DNA of 64,000 nucleotides from JASGDN01 sp049840815 (GTDB lineage: Bacteria > Chloroflexota > Chloroflexia > Thermomicrobiales > UBA6265). The notes beneath the pieces are model-generated. The model was not told where the DNA came from and searched no databases. It saw nothing but the letters and a program-made list of their open reading frames with translations. The DNA is taken from the NCBI GenBank assembly GCA_049840815.1, contig JASGJI010000017.1, positions 310,001 to 374,000 of the forward strand. Reading direction: 5' to 3'. The translations under genes were made by a program, and so were the position numbers. Positions 9,081 to 18,661 of this stretch are shown here, in pieces (the stretch's first letter is position 1; each line of letters starts with the position of its first letter).

Positions 9081-11374
9081 ATCTGCTCCGGTGCGTCGAT
9101 ACCCAGGAGGGCGAGGCCGTTCTTCAGGGTCTGCCGTGTGGCGGCCACCAGCGCGAGGCGGGCGGAGCGTGTGGGCTCCTCCGACTGCATCACCGGGCAG
9201 GCGTGGTAGAAGTCATTGAATCGCTTCGCGACATCGTAGACATAATTCGTGATGTAGAGCGGCCGCGACTCATCCGCCGCGCGGGAGACCGCGAATGGGA
9301 AGTCGGCGATGGTCTTCAGCAGATCCAGCTCCTCCGGGGCGGGTTCGCCGAAGTTCAGCGCCTCCAGCCCGGCGATGATGCTGGCATCGGTCGTCTCCGC
9401 GCGCTCCAGGATGCGGCAGGCGCGGGCATGCGCGTACTGGATGTACGGGGCGGCGTGGCCATCGAAGGATAGTGCTTCCTCCGCATCGAAGACGATCACC
9501 TTGTTGCCGTCGCGGGCAAGCATCACGTACTTGATGGCGCCGATCGCGACCTGACGCGCCACGGCCTGCTGCTGCTCGACCGGGAGCGTCGGATTCTTCT
9601 CCTGGATCACGGAGAGCGCGTGGGCGTGCATACCCTCCATCACGTCTTCCAGCATCGGGGCGTTGCCCTTGCGGGAGGAGATGATGCCGGACGGCAGCGT
9701 CACGAATTCGTAGCCGAGGTGCTCGGTGTGGGCAGCCTGCTCGAAGCCGTAGAGCTCCAGGATCTTGGAGATCTGGTCGAAGTAGAGCGACTGCCGGACA
9801 TCGACGACCCAGACCGCCTTGTCGACATCGTATTCCACGAACTTCTTCTGGGTCAGCGCCAGGTCCTTGGTGGAATAGAGCGTGGTGCCATCGGAGCGCA
9901 GGATCGGCATGGTGCGATACGTCTCGCGTTCCAGGCCCAGCTTCTCGTCGATCTTCACCACCGGCAGGCCATCGCTGATCTCGGCGATGCCCTGCTGCAG
10001 GAGCTTCTTGACGATCTCGCGCCCTTCGTCCTCGACCTGGCTTTCCCAGAACCAGACGTCGAACTCCGCGCCGAGCTCCGCGAAGATGCGGCGGAGGTCA
10101 ATCAGGCTCCACTCGCGGGTCTCTTCCCACAGCTGGACGAAGGCTGGGTCCTTCTGCTCCCAGAGCTGGAAGGTGTCCTTGATCTCCTGCTCCCAGTGGG
10201 GGCCATGCGGCCACCAATCGGCCATGTGCTCGTTCAGGTCGCTCCACGTCGCCAACCGCTCGTCGGCAGTCATCGTCGGGGCGGCCGGCTCGGCGGATGC
10301 CTCCGCGTCGGATGTGTCCTCGCCGAGGTCGGCAGCGGCACCGGTATCAGCGGCAGCATCCGCGCGGGCGGCGGCGATCGTGGCTTCCTCGCGCAGCTGG
10401 GCCCCGATGATCGGCCAGAAGTCGACGATCACGTTCTCGTCGCGCAATTGCGGGATGTCGATCTCCTGCTGGGAGGAAACGCGCCCGAGCAGGTAGGCGA
10501 TGTCCTCGCCATCGACATTGCCGCCGCGCCAGAGGTACTTCAGCATGCGGTCGATGGCGGCGACGAACTCGGCGTCTTCCTTGATGATGCGATTCAGGAA
10601 GCCGAGCGCATCCTTCCGGAAGCTGAGGCGGGCATCCGATTCCGCGTAGATGTCACCCAGCCACTGGCCCTTCGGCTGCCCCTCGGCGGGTTCCTGTCCC
10701 TTGTGGAAATTGCTGTAGCACCAGAGACAGCGCACGACATGGCGCCCGATGTCGCCGATGTAGGTGACGGGCATGGTGGGGTACCCACCCGCGCGGCTGA
10801 TGTTGGTGACAGCCACGCCGAGGCAGATGTTCCGCAGGTGGCCGACGTGAGCGGCCTTGTGCGTGTTGAGCTGGGAATGCTCGATCATCACGCGCTCGGT
10901 GTGGGTGCCTTCCGGTGCCCATCCGTAGCGGTCGCGCTGGCCAAGGACCTCGCCGATCAGCTGCGCGGCGATCTCGTTCGCGTTGTAGAAGAGGTTGATG
11001 TAGCCATTGACCGATTCGACCTTCGCGAACTGGCCGGAGGCCGTCAACGCCGCGGCGACCTGATCGGCCAGCGCCAGGGCGCGGTCGTTCACGCGCTCGT
11101 TGATCTTCTTCTTGGCGTCCTTCTTGGAGAGGCCTTCCAGTTCTCCGGCTGCCTCCAGCTCCTTGCCCACCAGATCGCCCGCGACCATGCGCGCGATGGT
11201 GGAGGCGCCGCCCCAGGTCCCCTCGAAGGGGAGGGCGCGCAGTTCGATCGGCTTGGAGCCGGGGTCGACGCCGATCCCGATCAGGGCGGCACGCAGGGCC
11301 TCGACCGCCGCGCGTTCTTCGCGCGCGATGATGCCGAGGGTTTCAGGCGATGGGGCAGCGGCGACGTCGGTCAT
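9077..11374 (-). CDS. argS: Arginyl-tRNA synthetase
   Basis: A 765-residue class I aminoacyl-tRNA synthetase that charges tRNA-Arg. The N-terminal region is the Arg-tRNA-synthetase additional domain. The HIGH-type motif appears as HKAAHVGHLRN (about residue 178), the KMSKS loop as SSRKGN (about 565), and the C-terminus is a DALR anticodon-binding domain ending LALLGIDAPEQM. It is longer than the usual 550-600 residues. Part of the excess is an Ala/Asp/Glu-rich insert around residues 332-365 (ADAAADTGAAADLGEDTSD), which looks like a flexible acidic loop, plus a long segment rich in Trp before the second catalytic half. Downstream it overlaps arginase; upstream, 16 bases away, is a small membrane protein gene. 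Confidence 0.93.
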   Translation of the reverse strand: MTDVAAAPSPETLGIIAREERAAVEALRAALIGIGVDPGSKPIELRALPFEGTWGGASTIARMVAGDLVGKELEAAGELEGLSKKDAKKKINERVNDRALALADQVAAALTASGQFAKVESVNGYINLFYNANEIAAQLIGEVLGQRDRYGWAPEGTHTERVMIEHSQLNTHKAAHVGHLRNICLGVAVTNISRAGGYPTMPVTYIGDIGRHVVRCLWCYSNFHKGQEPAEGQPKGQWLGDIYAESDARLSFRKDALGFLNRIIKEDAEFVAAIDRMLKYLWRGGNVDGEDIAYLLGRVSSQQEIDIPQLRDENVIVDFWPIIGAQLREEATIAAARADAAADTGAAADLGEDTSDAEASAEPAAPTMTADERLATWSDLNEHMADWWPHGPHWEQEIKDTFQLWEQKDPAFVQLWEETREWSLIDLRRIFAELGAEFDVWFWESQVEDEGREIVKKLLQQGIAEISDGLPVVKIDEKLGLERETYRTMPILRSDGTTLYSTKDLALTQKKFVEYDVDKAVWVVDVRQSLYFDQISKILELYGFEQAAHTEHLGYEFVTLPSGIISSRKGNAPMLEDVMEGMHAHALSVIQEKNPTLPVEQQQAVARQVAIGAIKYVMLARDGNKVIVFDAEEALSFDGHAAPYIQYAHARACRILERAETTDASIIAGLEALNFGEPAPEELDLLKTIADFPFAVSRAADESRPLYITNYVYDVAKRFNDFYHACPVMQSEEPTRSARLALVAATRQTLKNGLALLGIDAPEQM

Positions 11375-11390
11375 GGGGATGCATCAACTC

Positions 11391-11783
11391 CTATGGGAGG
11401 GAAGAATCGGGGGCCATCGTGGGGCGGCGTTCACCGCCGTGCATGCGGAACGCCGACAGGGCGTCGCCCGGTTTCGGGGACGCATTGCTGGGACCATGAT
11501 ACCCGGAACGCGGACGGAACCGGGGATCGGCTGGTGGCGAGGGAGACTCGTCGCGCAGGACGCGATTCAGGTAGGGCTGGAGGATGAGGGCGCCGCCGCT
11601 GAGGCCGAGCACCAGACCGACGATGAGTACGATCAGCTGCTGATAGCCGAAGCCACGTCCACCGCCGACACCCAAGGTGTCCGCGAAGATGGCAAACAGG
11701 ATCAGCACGACTCCGGTGACGAGGAGCGTGATCGAGATGGCTTTGATGGAAGTCCCCGAGCGGGGCGGGATAGAGCTGGACAC
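11391..11783 (-). CDS. Small two-span membrane protein upstream of argS
   Basis: About 130 residues starting at a GTG (11783) with AAAGG six bases upstream. Two hydrophobic segments are separated by a Gly-rich loop: ISITLLVTGVVLILFAIFA and, after GVGGGRGFGYQQ, LIVLIVGLVLGLSGGALIL. The C-terminal half is a polar, Pro/Arg-rich tail. No family is recognised. It ends 16 bases before argS and shares its orientation, so it is likely the first gene of the argS-arginase operon. The start is uncertain because the frame remains open further upstream. Confidence 0.55.
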   Translation of the reverse strand: MSSSIPPRSGTSIKAISITLLVTGVVLILFAIFADTLGVGGGRGFGYQQLIVLIVGLVLGLSGGALILQPYLNRVLRDESPSPPADPRFRPRSGYHGPSNASPKPGDALSAFRMHGGERRPTMAPDSSLP

Positions 11784-11923
11784 GTTTGTACCTTTGGGTA
11801 CGCCGCGTGTGGGCACGGGTTGGAAGCAGTGCGATTGGCGGGAATCCCCAGCGCGGGCGATCGCGACCCAAGCCCGGTGACGAGCATCGCGTCCGGCGGC
11901 TTCCCATGGAGCGCTTCGGCCAA

Positions 11924-11953
11924 AGTATACGGATTTTTGCCGTGCATTGACAG
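11924..11953 (-). promoter_or_regulatory. Candidate promoter of the argS-arginase operon
   Basis: On the minus strand CTGTCA (11953-11948) and TATACT (11929-11924) are separated by 18 bases, four and five matches to the sigma-70 hexamers. Transcription would start near 11917, about 134 bases before the GTG of the small membrane protein. Confidence 0.45.
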
Positions 11954-12197
11954 TCTGGCACGCCGCGGTGGGCCGAGTCGCTGCGCGGCATGGGCTACGC
12001 GAGTGACCGTACGGGGGATTCTTCCATAAAAAGGCAGGATGCTGGCATGCCGATGGATTGAGGGATGTGCCGGGCCATGGCGTGCGTTTGGCACAGGATA
12101 CGGACAGGCGATTCGGCATCACCGCCGAAGGTATCGGCGGGAGCCGTTGACAGGGACAACGGAATGGCGAGACTGTGCCGCAATGCCGCGTCCATGG

Positions 12198-12227
12198 TTT
12201 TCAGATCGCGGATGCATGGCGCATAAT
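12198..12227 (+). promoter_or_regulatory. Candidate promoter of the cytochrome oxidase cluster
   Basis: TTTTCA (12198-12203) and CATAAT (12222-12227) lie 18 bases apart, about 215 bases upstream of coxB. The match is moderate and no other evidence supports it. Confidence 0.3.
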
Positions 12228-12443
12228 GTCGGGGTATCGCGTGTCAGACGTAGCTCGCAGATGAGAACGAGTGACAACAGTGTTCACCGCTCATGGGCGG
12301 GTTCGCGCTGATACGCCTCTTCCGTTCAGCGGGGAGCTGACGGGAGAGTGACATTCCGGGGTAGGCGGGGCATCAGGTGCGGGCATGTCCCGCGGCGGGT
12401 TCCACATCAATGGGCGCATCCGGCTCGGGTGCGGGGAGGAAGA

Positions 12444-13742
12444 ATGGAACGGCGGAACCACGATCGCGTGGGGCGAACCAGCGCTTCTTCGGGGACGCGC
12501 GCGCGCCGCGGGTTCGCGAGCCGCGTGGCAACCCTCGGGATGCTGGCACTGACGGCGGTGGTGCTTCTGACGGCGTGTGGTCCGTCTGGCATCAAGCCAT
12601 ACACGACGACCAGCCCGGCATCGGATGGGGCGGAGGGGATCAACTCCCTCTATAAGCTCGTCTTCTGGCTGGCGTTGATCGTCTTCATCGGGGTGCAGTT
12701 CGCCATCGTCTACACGGCGCTGCGCTTCCGGAAGAAGAAGACCCCGGCCCAGCGGCCGCCGCAGATCCACGGAAACTCGCGGTTGGAAATCACCTGGACG
12801 ATCCTGCCGGCCGTCGTGCTGCTGGTCATCCTGGTGCCAACGATCACCACGCTCTTCGACGAGCACGACGCGCTGGCCGAGTCCGATCTCGTGGTCGATG
12901 TCTACGGCAAGCAGTGGTGGTGGGAGATCCAGTACGGCGCGGATGGTGTGCAGGGTGGCCAGAACCTCGGCGTCGTGACGGCGAACGAGTTGGTGATCCC
13001 GGCCAACCGCACGGTGAAGATCCGGCTGCATTCCAACAACGTCATCCACTCCTTCTGGGTGCCGCGGTTGGCGGGCAAGCTCGATGTCATGCCCGGCCAT
13101 GTCAATGAGATGACGATCAAGACCGACAAGACCGGCGAGTACTATGGAGAGTGCGCGGAGTTCTGCGGAACCCAGCACGCCTGGATGCGTTTCAAGGTCA
13201 TCGTCACCGATCAGGACGACTTCTACGGGTGGGTCAACGGCTGGCGCGAGGGCAACCTGATCGCGACCCAGGGCGATGGCACCAACCTGCCGGCAGGCGT
13301 GACGCAGGCGCCGGCCAAGTTCAATCTCTGCCTCTCCTGCCATACCGTGAACGGTGCCGAGGGGAGCGTTGGACCGGGCAAGTGGAATGAGTCCAAGCTG
13401 ACCGGTATCGAAGCCCAGGCCAATTACGGCCCGAACCTCACCAACATCGCCTGCCGCGAGACGATTGCCGCCGGCATGCTGGAAAACAACGTCGACAACA
13501 TGACCCTGTGGCTGACCGATCCGGGCAAGGTGAAGCCGAACGACTACATGGCCGATGTCATCAAGCCGACGACGTGGTCCAGTCCGGAAGAGGCCCGTGA
13601 GATGGCCGAGTTCCTGGAGACGCTGAAGCCTGCGGGTGGGTGTTTCAACGAGAACGCTGGCGCCACGCCGAGCGCGTCCCCGGAGGCGTCGCCAGTGGCC
13701 AGCCCTGCTGCATCGCCCGTCGCAGTGGTTGCCAAGCCATGA
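12444..13742 (+). CDS. coxB: Cytochrome c oxidase subunit II with C-terminal cytochrome c domain
   Basis: A 432-residue lipoprotein subunit of a caa3-type terminal oxidase. A signal segment ends in lipobox LTAC (Cys45), one more membrane span follows (about 71-90), then the CuA cupredoxin domain: VYGKQWWWE, HSFWVPRL and the ligand cluster CAEFCGTQHAWM (about 236-247). A heme c motif CLSCH (about 295) marks the fused cytochrome c domain, with Met in NDYM a possible axial ligand. The C-terminus is an Ala/Ser/Pro-rich tail. The ATG at 12444 has GGAGGA close upstream and was preferred over 12348. Electrons from cytochrome c enter here and pass to subunit I. First gene of the oxidase cluster. Confidence 0.93.
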   Translation: MERRNHDRVGRTSASSGTRARRGFASRVATLGMLALTAVVLLTACGPSGIKPYTTTSPASDGAEGINSLYKLVFWLALIVFIGVQFAIVYTALRFRKKKTPAQRPPQIHGNSRLEITWTILPAVVLLVILVPTITTLFDEHDALAESDLVVDVYGKQWWWEIQYGADGVQGGQNLGVVTANELVIPANRTVKIRLHSNNVIHSFWVPRLAGKLDVMPGHVNEMTIKTDKTGEYYGECAEFCGTQHAWMRFKVIVTDQDDFYGWVNGWREGNLIATQGDGTNLPAGVTQAPAKFNLCLSCHTVNGAEGSVGPGKWNESKLTGIEAQANYGPNLTNIACRETIAAGMLENNVDNMTLWLTDPGKVKPNDYMADVIKPTTWSSPEEAREMAEFLETLKPAGGCFNENAGATPSASPEASPVASPAASPVAVVAKP

Positions 13743-13857
13743 GCGCACGCATCGTCGCCCGGAGGGGCGGATATCCCTGGACCGGGGTGAGGTCCGGATG
13801 GTTCGGCATGCAGGTGGGGCCGCGCACGGCGCCTCGGGAGTTGGGTAGGAGCGAAAC

Positions 13858-15810
13858 ATGGCATCAATAGCCCAGCCGCGCGCTCGGACGATGGCGCGGC
13901 CAACCGTGAAGACCAATACCGGGCTTTGGAGCTGGATCACCACCATCGATCACAAGCGCCTTGGCCTGATGTACGGCGTGAGCGCGTTCTTCTTCTTCCT
14001 GCTCGGCGGGTTGGAGGCGCTCATCATCCGCGCGCAGCTCGTACGGCCGGACAATGATGTGGTGAGTGCCGCTCGGTACAACGAGCTCTTCACCATGCAC
14101 GGCACGACGATGATCTTCCTCGCCGTCATGCCGCTCAGTGTGGCGTTCTTCAACTACATCATGCCGCTGCAGATCGGCGCGCGCGATGTGGCGTTCCCCC
14201 GCATGAATGCGTTCAGCTTCTGGCTGTTCCTCGCCGGGGCGATCATGCTGAACGTCAGCTGGTTCTTCAACGAGGCCCCGAATCAGGGCTGGTACGGCTA
14301 CTCGCCGCTGACCGACAAGGCCTGGAACCCGACCCACGCCGTGGACTTCTGGGTGCTGGGTCTCCAGATCCTCGGTGTCTCGTCGATGCTCGGCGCGTTC
14401 AACTTCGTCGTCACCGTGCTCAACATGCGCGCCCCGGGCGTGACGCTGATGCGGATGCCGATCTTCACGTGGACCACGCTGATCGTCTCCGTCATCATCA
14501 TCATGGCCTTTCCGGCCATCACGGTTGCCCTCATCCTCCTGATGATGGACCGCTTCGTGGGCACCGGCTTCTTCGCCACCGCCGCTGGCGGCGATCCGCT
14601 CCTGTGGCAGCACCTCTTCTGGGTATTCGGCCATCCGGAGGTCTACATCCTGATCCTGCCGGCCTTCGGCGTGATCTCGGAGATCATCCCGACCTTCTCG
14701 CGCAAGCCGCTCTTTGGCTACGCCGTGATGGTCTACGCTACCGCGACCATCGCCTTCCTGGGCTTCGGCGTGTGGGCGCACCACATGTTCACCACCGGCC
14801 TCGGCCCGACGGCGAACTCCGTCTTCTCGGCGACGACGATGATCATCGCCATCCCGACCGGCGTGAAGATCTTCAACTGGATCGGCACGATGTGGCTGGG
14901 CCAGCTGAAGTTCACGACACCAATGCTCTTTGCGGTGGGACTCGTCTCGCAGTTCACCATCGGCGGCCTCTCCGGCGTCATGCACGCCTCGCCCCCGATC
15001 GACTCGCAGCACAATGACTCCTACTTCGTCATCGCCCACTTCCACTATGTGCTCTTCGGTGGCGCGGTCTTCGGTCTTCTCGCCGCGATCGTCTACTGGT
15101 TCCCGAAGTTCTCCGGGCGGATGATGAACGACACCATCGGCCGGGTGAATTTCTGGATGATCTTCATCGGCTTCAATGCCACCTTCTTCCCCATGCACTT
15201 CCTGGGGCTGGAAGGCATGCCGCGCCGCTACTACAGCTACGGCGAGGGCAGCGGCTGGTGGTTCTGGAACGTGGTGGTGAGCTTCGGTGCGGTCCTGCTT
15301 GGTGCCGCCGTGCTGCTCTTCCTCTTCAACATCGCCTACAGCCTCAAGCGCGGTGCTGTCGCCGGACCCAACCCGTGGGACGCTTCCACACTGGAGTGGG
15401 CGACCAGCTCGCCGCCGCCGGTGTACAACTTCGCGGTCATCCCGCACATTTCCCAGCGCGATCCGCTCTGGGCCGAGAAGTACGGCATTCACACCGAGGA
15501 CCACGAGGTGGACATCACACTCGCGGGTCACGAGATCGGTGAGATCCAGGCTCCGGACGAGGATGCGGACGAACAGGCGCATCGCCGCCTCGATGTGGAC
15601 GATACGGCCCCGGTGCATATCCACTTGCCGAACCCGTCCTGGTATCCGATCGTCGGCGCTATCGGCCTGTTCCTGATGATGTTCGGCCTGATTACGGACA
15701 AGGCTGTGCTCTTCAACCTTGGTCCGGTGGATATGACCGTGATGTCGGTCGTCGGCCTCCTGATGCTGGTCTTCAGCATCTTCGGCTGGTCGTTCGAGCC
15801 TGCAGAGTAG
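13858..15810 (+). CDS. coxA: Cytochrome c oxidase subunit I
   Basis: A 650-residue heme-copper oxidase catalytic subunit that reduces oxygen and pumps protons. Family motifs in order are IDHKRLG near the N-terminus, HGTTMIF (heme ligand, about residue 81), WVFGHPEVYILILP (CuB His and the helix VI Glu of type A1 enzymes, about 258), the HH pair in WAHHMFTTG (about 307), and IAHFHYVLFGG (about 394) with the two heme ligands. The C-terminal 90 residues form an extension with two more spans (NPSWYPIVGAIGLFL and VMSVVGLLMLVF), making the protein longer than the usual 530-560. It follows coxB by 115 bases and precedes coxC by 17 bases. Confidence 0.95.
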   Translation: MASIAQPRARTMARPTVKTNTGLWSWITTIDHKRLGLMYGVSAFFFFLLGGLEALIIRAQLVRPDNDVVSAARYNELFTMHGTTMIFLAVMPLSVAFFNYIMPLQIGARDVAFPRMNAFSFWLFLAGAIMLNVSWFFNEAPNQGWYGYSPLTDKAWNPTHAVDFWVLGLQILGVSSMLGAFNFVVTVLNMRAPGVTLMRMPIFTWTTLIVSVIIIMAFPAITVALILLMMDRFVGTGFFATAAGGDPLLWQHLFWVFGHPEVYILILPAFGVISEIIPTFSRKPLFGYAVMVYATATIAFLGFGVWAHHMFTTGLGPTANSVFSATTMIIAIPTGVKIFNWIGTMWLGQLKFTTPMLFAVGLVSQFTIGGLSGVMHASPPIDSQHNDSYFVIAHFHYVLFGGAVFGLLAAIVYWFPKFSGRMMNDTIGRVNFWMIFIGFNATFFPMHFLGLEGMPRRYYSYGEGSGWWFWNVVVSFGAVLLGAAVLLFLFNIAYSLKRGAVAGPNPWDASTLEWATSSPPPVYNFAVIPHISQRDPLWAEKYGIHTEDHEVDITLAGHEIGEIQAPDEDADEQAHRRLDVDDTAPVHIHLPNPSWYPIVGAIGLFLMMFGLITDKAVLFNLGPVDMTVMSVVGLLMLVFSIFGWSFEPAE

Positions 15811-15827
15811 GACGGAAAGCGACACAC

Positions 15828-16550
<723 letters not shown>

Positions 16551-16564
16551 GCATTGGGTGAGCG

Positions 16565-16599
16565 GTCCTCCCGCCTGCCGGGCTGGCGGGCGGGAGGAC
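16565..16599 (+). terminator. Hairpin between coxC and subunit IV
   Basis: GTCCTCCCGCC (16565-16575) and its complement (16589-16599) form an 11-bp stem with a GC-rich loop that can itself pair. No T-tract follows, and the ribosome site of the next gene starts a few bases later, so it may adjust message levels or protect the upstream mRNA rather than stop all transcription. Confidence 0.4.
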
Positions 16600-16621
16600 A
16601 ACAAGGAGAGAGAGGACCAGC

Positions 16622-16984
16622 GTGGCACAGCATGCGCAATCGCTCCCCGGTACCCACGAGGCCGGTCACGAGCACCCCACTGAAGCCTTCTATGTCCGTA
16701 TCGCGGTGATTCTGGCGCTCATCACGGTCGTCGAGGTCGCCATCTACTACATCGACAAGGACGCGTCCTGGCTGGTGCCGGCGCTGTTTACCTTGGGCGC
16801 GCTCAAGTTCGTGATGGTCGTCGGGTACTTCATGCACCTCAAGTTCGACGACGCCCGGTTGCGCCTGATCTTTTCGGCTGGCATGGTGCTGGCGCTGGGA
16901 ACGTATATCGGTCTCTTCGCGCTGATGCACTTCCACCACGCCGTCGAGTTCACGGCGTTCATGACCTCCGCCACGCGGCCGTAA
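16622..16984 (+). CDS. Cytochrome c oxidase subunit IV family protein
   Basis: A 120-residue membrane protein beginning with a GTG (16622) after AGAGGA. Three spans are visible: VRIAVILALITVVEVAIYYI, PALFTLGALKFVMVVGYFMHL and IFSAGMVLALGTYIGLFALMHF. The HLKFDD motif after the second span is characteristic of the caa3/bo3 subunit IV family (COX4_pro/CyoD-like). It is an accessory, assembly-promoting subunit of the oxidase encoded just upstream. Confidence 0.88.
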   Translation: MAQHAQSLPGTHEAGHEHPTEAFYVRIAVILALITVVEVAIYYIDKDASWLVPALFTLGALKFVMVVGYFMHLKFDDARLRLIFSAGMVLALGTYIGLFALMHFHHAVEFTAFMTSATRP

Positions 16985-17031
16985 GCGATCGGCCCCGGCG
17001 ACGTCGGTTCGTGACGCTCGTTCGGATATCC

Positions 17032-17060
17032 AGGCCCGATCGCCACCGGTGATCGGGCCT
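17032..17060 (+). terminator. Hairpin after the oxidase structural genes
   Basis: AGGCCCGATC (17032-17041) pairs with GATCGGGCCT (17051-17060) around a nine-base loop, followed by CTGTCTT. It lies between the subunit IV gene and the CtaG-like gene and is a probable terminator or attenuator. Confidence 0.55.
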
Positions 17061-17108
17061 CTGTCTTGGTCGTTCTTGCGTTCAACCATCCCCACCAGGA
17101 CCCATCGC

Positions 17109-18035
17109 ATGCCCGGGCTCATTCCCTACATTCCGCTGCTGCATGGAGGAACCCCGCCCACGGGAGGCTGGTACACCCACTGGGTGCTGGAGCCCTCCAC
17201 CGGGCTCTACCTCTTCGCGGTCACGGCGCTCTACCTGCTCTGGGTGGGGCCGCTGAACCGACGGCGACCGGGATTCGAGCAGCGCCCCGTGGAGGCGAGC
17301 GAGATTCGCTTCTTCCTGCTGGGGGCGCTCTCGGCGTTGGTGGCGTTGGGGCCGCCCCTCGATGACTGGGCTGGCTTCTTCTTCGTCAGCGCACACATGC
17401 TGCAACACCTGATCCTGATGTTCGTCACGGCGCCGCTGTGGCTGTTGGGCATTCCTGCATGGGTCTATCAACCGATCCTCGATCATCGGGTGACGGGGTG
17501 GATCTTCCGCAAGATGTTCTCGTTCGTGCCCGCCTTCTTCATCTCCTCGATGCTGATGGTGATCTGGCACATCCCGGTGATCTATGACGCCGCGGTGCGG
17601 AACAACGTGGTGCACGCCATCCAGCACCAGGGATTCCTTGTCGCCGGCGTGTTCATGTTCTGGCCGCTGCTGAGCAAGGTGCCGGAGGTGCCGCAACTCA
17701 CGCCGCCGCTGAAATGCCTTTACATCTTCCTGCTGACGTTGCCCAGTGGCATCATCGGTGCATTCATCACCTATGCCGGTCCGGGGCTGTTCAGCGCCTA
17801 CGACGATGTCGGCTGGAAGCCGTGGGGCGTGGACGTGAAGATGGACCAGGAACTGGCGGGCCTGATGATGTGGGTGGGGATGAATGCCATCCTGCTCATC
17901 ATGCTGTCGGTCATCTTCCTGCGCTGGGCGAACGGTCAGGATCGGGCCGATCGCGAGCGCGCGGTCTCCGAGGCTCAGCGACGCCGGGCGGCCTCGGTTG
18001 CATCGGCGGCGCCGAAGGAATCACGGCCGGCCTGA
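17109..18035 (+). CDS. CtaG-like cytochrome c oxidase assembly factor
   Basis: A 308-residue polytopic membrane protein of the caa3_CtaG (DUF1404-like) family. Seven or so hydrophobic segments are visible. Conserved His-containing positions are HMLQHLILMFVTAPLWLLG (about residue 97) and VIWHIPVIYDAAV with AIQHQGFL (about 155-180). Members assist copper delivery or assembly of caa3 oxidases; they are unrelated to the periplasmic Cox11-type CtaG. The ATG at 17109 has AGGA upstream. Its position directly after the oxidase genes supports the role. The C-terminal 35 residues are charged and Ala-rich. Confidence 0.85.
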   Translation: MPGLIPYIPLLHGGTPPTGGWYTHWVLEPSTGLYLFAVTALYLLWVGPLNRRRPGFEQRPVEASEIRFFLLGALSALVALGPPLDDWAGFFFVSAHMLQHLILMFVTAPLWLLGIPAWVYQPILDHRVTGWIFRKMFSFVPAFFISSMLMVIWHIPVIYDAAVRNNVVHAIQHQGFLVAGVFMFWPLLSKVPEVPQLTPPLKCLYIFLLTLPSGIIGAFITYAGPGLFSAYDDVGWKPWGVDVKMDQELAGLMMWVGMNAILLIMLSVIFLRWANGQDRADRERAVSEAQRRRAASVASAAPKESRPA

Positions 18036-18077
18036 TGCGCCGGAGTGGGCAGGCATGCGGCGACAAGGAGTTCCGCC

Positions 18078-18530
18078 ATGGGTGCAACCATATCGCCCGG
18101 GGCGCCATTCCCGGTTCCCGAGTCCGCGCATATGCGGGCGGAGCGGCTGGCGTTGGAGGCTCTGGAACGTGAGCGCAAGGAAGAGGCTGACGCCCGTCAT
18201 ACGGTGTGGGCGTTCGTGTGGACGGTTTTCGCGTTCAAGATCGTGACGGTGCTCATCATCATCTACGTGGCGTCCGGATCGGGCGAGAGCATCGGGATGA
18301 CGCTGGCGACCACCTGGTACTGGTTCCTCATCCCCGCCTTCGCCATCGCTGGGCCACTCCTCTATCGATGGCGGTTGATCGGACAGCGCCGCCGCCGCGA
18401 GCACCTGCGGAACGCCGAGTGGATGGTGGAACCGGAGACCGCCGCCGACGCGCCAACGCCGACCATCTCGCCGGAGAGCATTCGAATCATCATCCACCGG
18501 CCCGACGACGAGCAGCCCCGCGCGGTGTAG
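18078..18530 (+). CDS. Hypothetical two-span membrane protein
   Basis: A 150-residue protein starting at ATG 18078 after AAGGAG. A charged helix (ALEALERERKEEADA) precedes two membrane segments, VWTVFAFKIVTVLIIIYVA and WYWFLIPAFAIAGPLLYRW, and the C-terminus is cytosolic and acidic. No family is recognised. It lies 42 bases after the CtaG-like gene and could be an accessory protein of the oxidase locus, but nothing in it shows that. Confidence 0.7.
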   Translation: MGATISPGAPFPVPESAHMRAERLALEALERERKEEADARHTVWAFVWTVFAFKIVTVLIIIYVASGSGESIGMTLATTWYWFLIPAFAIAGPLLYRWRLIGQRRRREHLRNAEWMVEPETAADAPTPTISPESIRIIIHRPDDEQPRAV

Positions 18531-18661
18531 GCATAGCTGTGGCAAGGCGTGGCGGGCATGCACGGTTCTCCGCGCGAAAACCGAAGGGGAGACTGGACAA
18601 TTCTCGCCCCTGATTGGAAACTGACACGAGTGACAGTGGGACGTTTGGGGAGACACGCACG

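Larger units (their letters stand above)
11784..12443. other. 660-bp divergent intergenic region
   Basis: No gene is recognised between the small membrane protein (minus) and coxB (plus). The region holds candidate promoters in both directions, annotated separately, and leaders of roughly 130 and 200 bases. I looked for a T-box in the argS-side leader (the AGGGTGG-type motif) and did not see one. Confidence 0.5.

Noticed and set aside
11784..11917. T-box riboswitch in the argS operon leader
   Set aside because: The conserved T-box sequence (AGGGTGG-type) and a terminator/antiterminator pair were not found.
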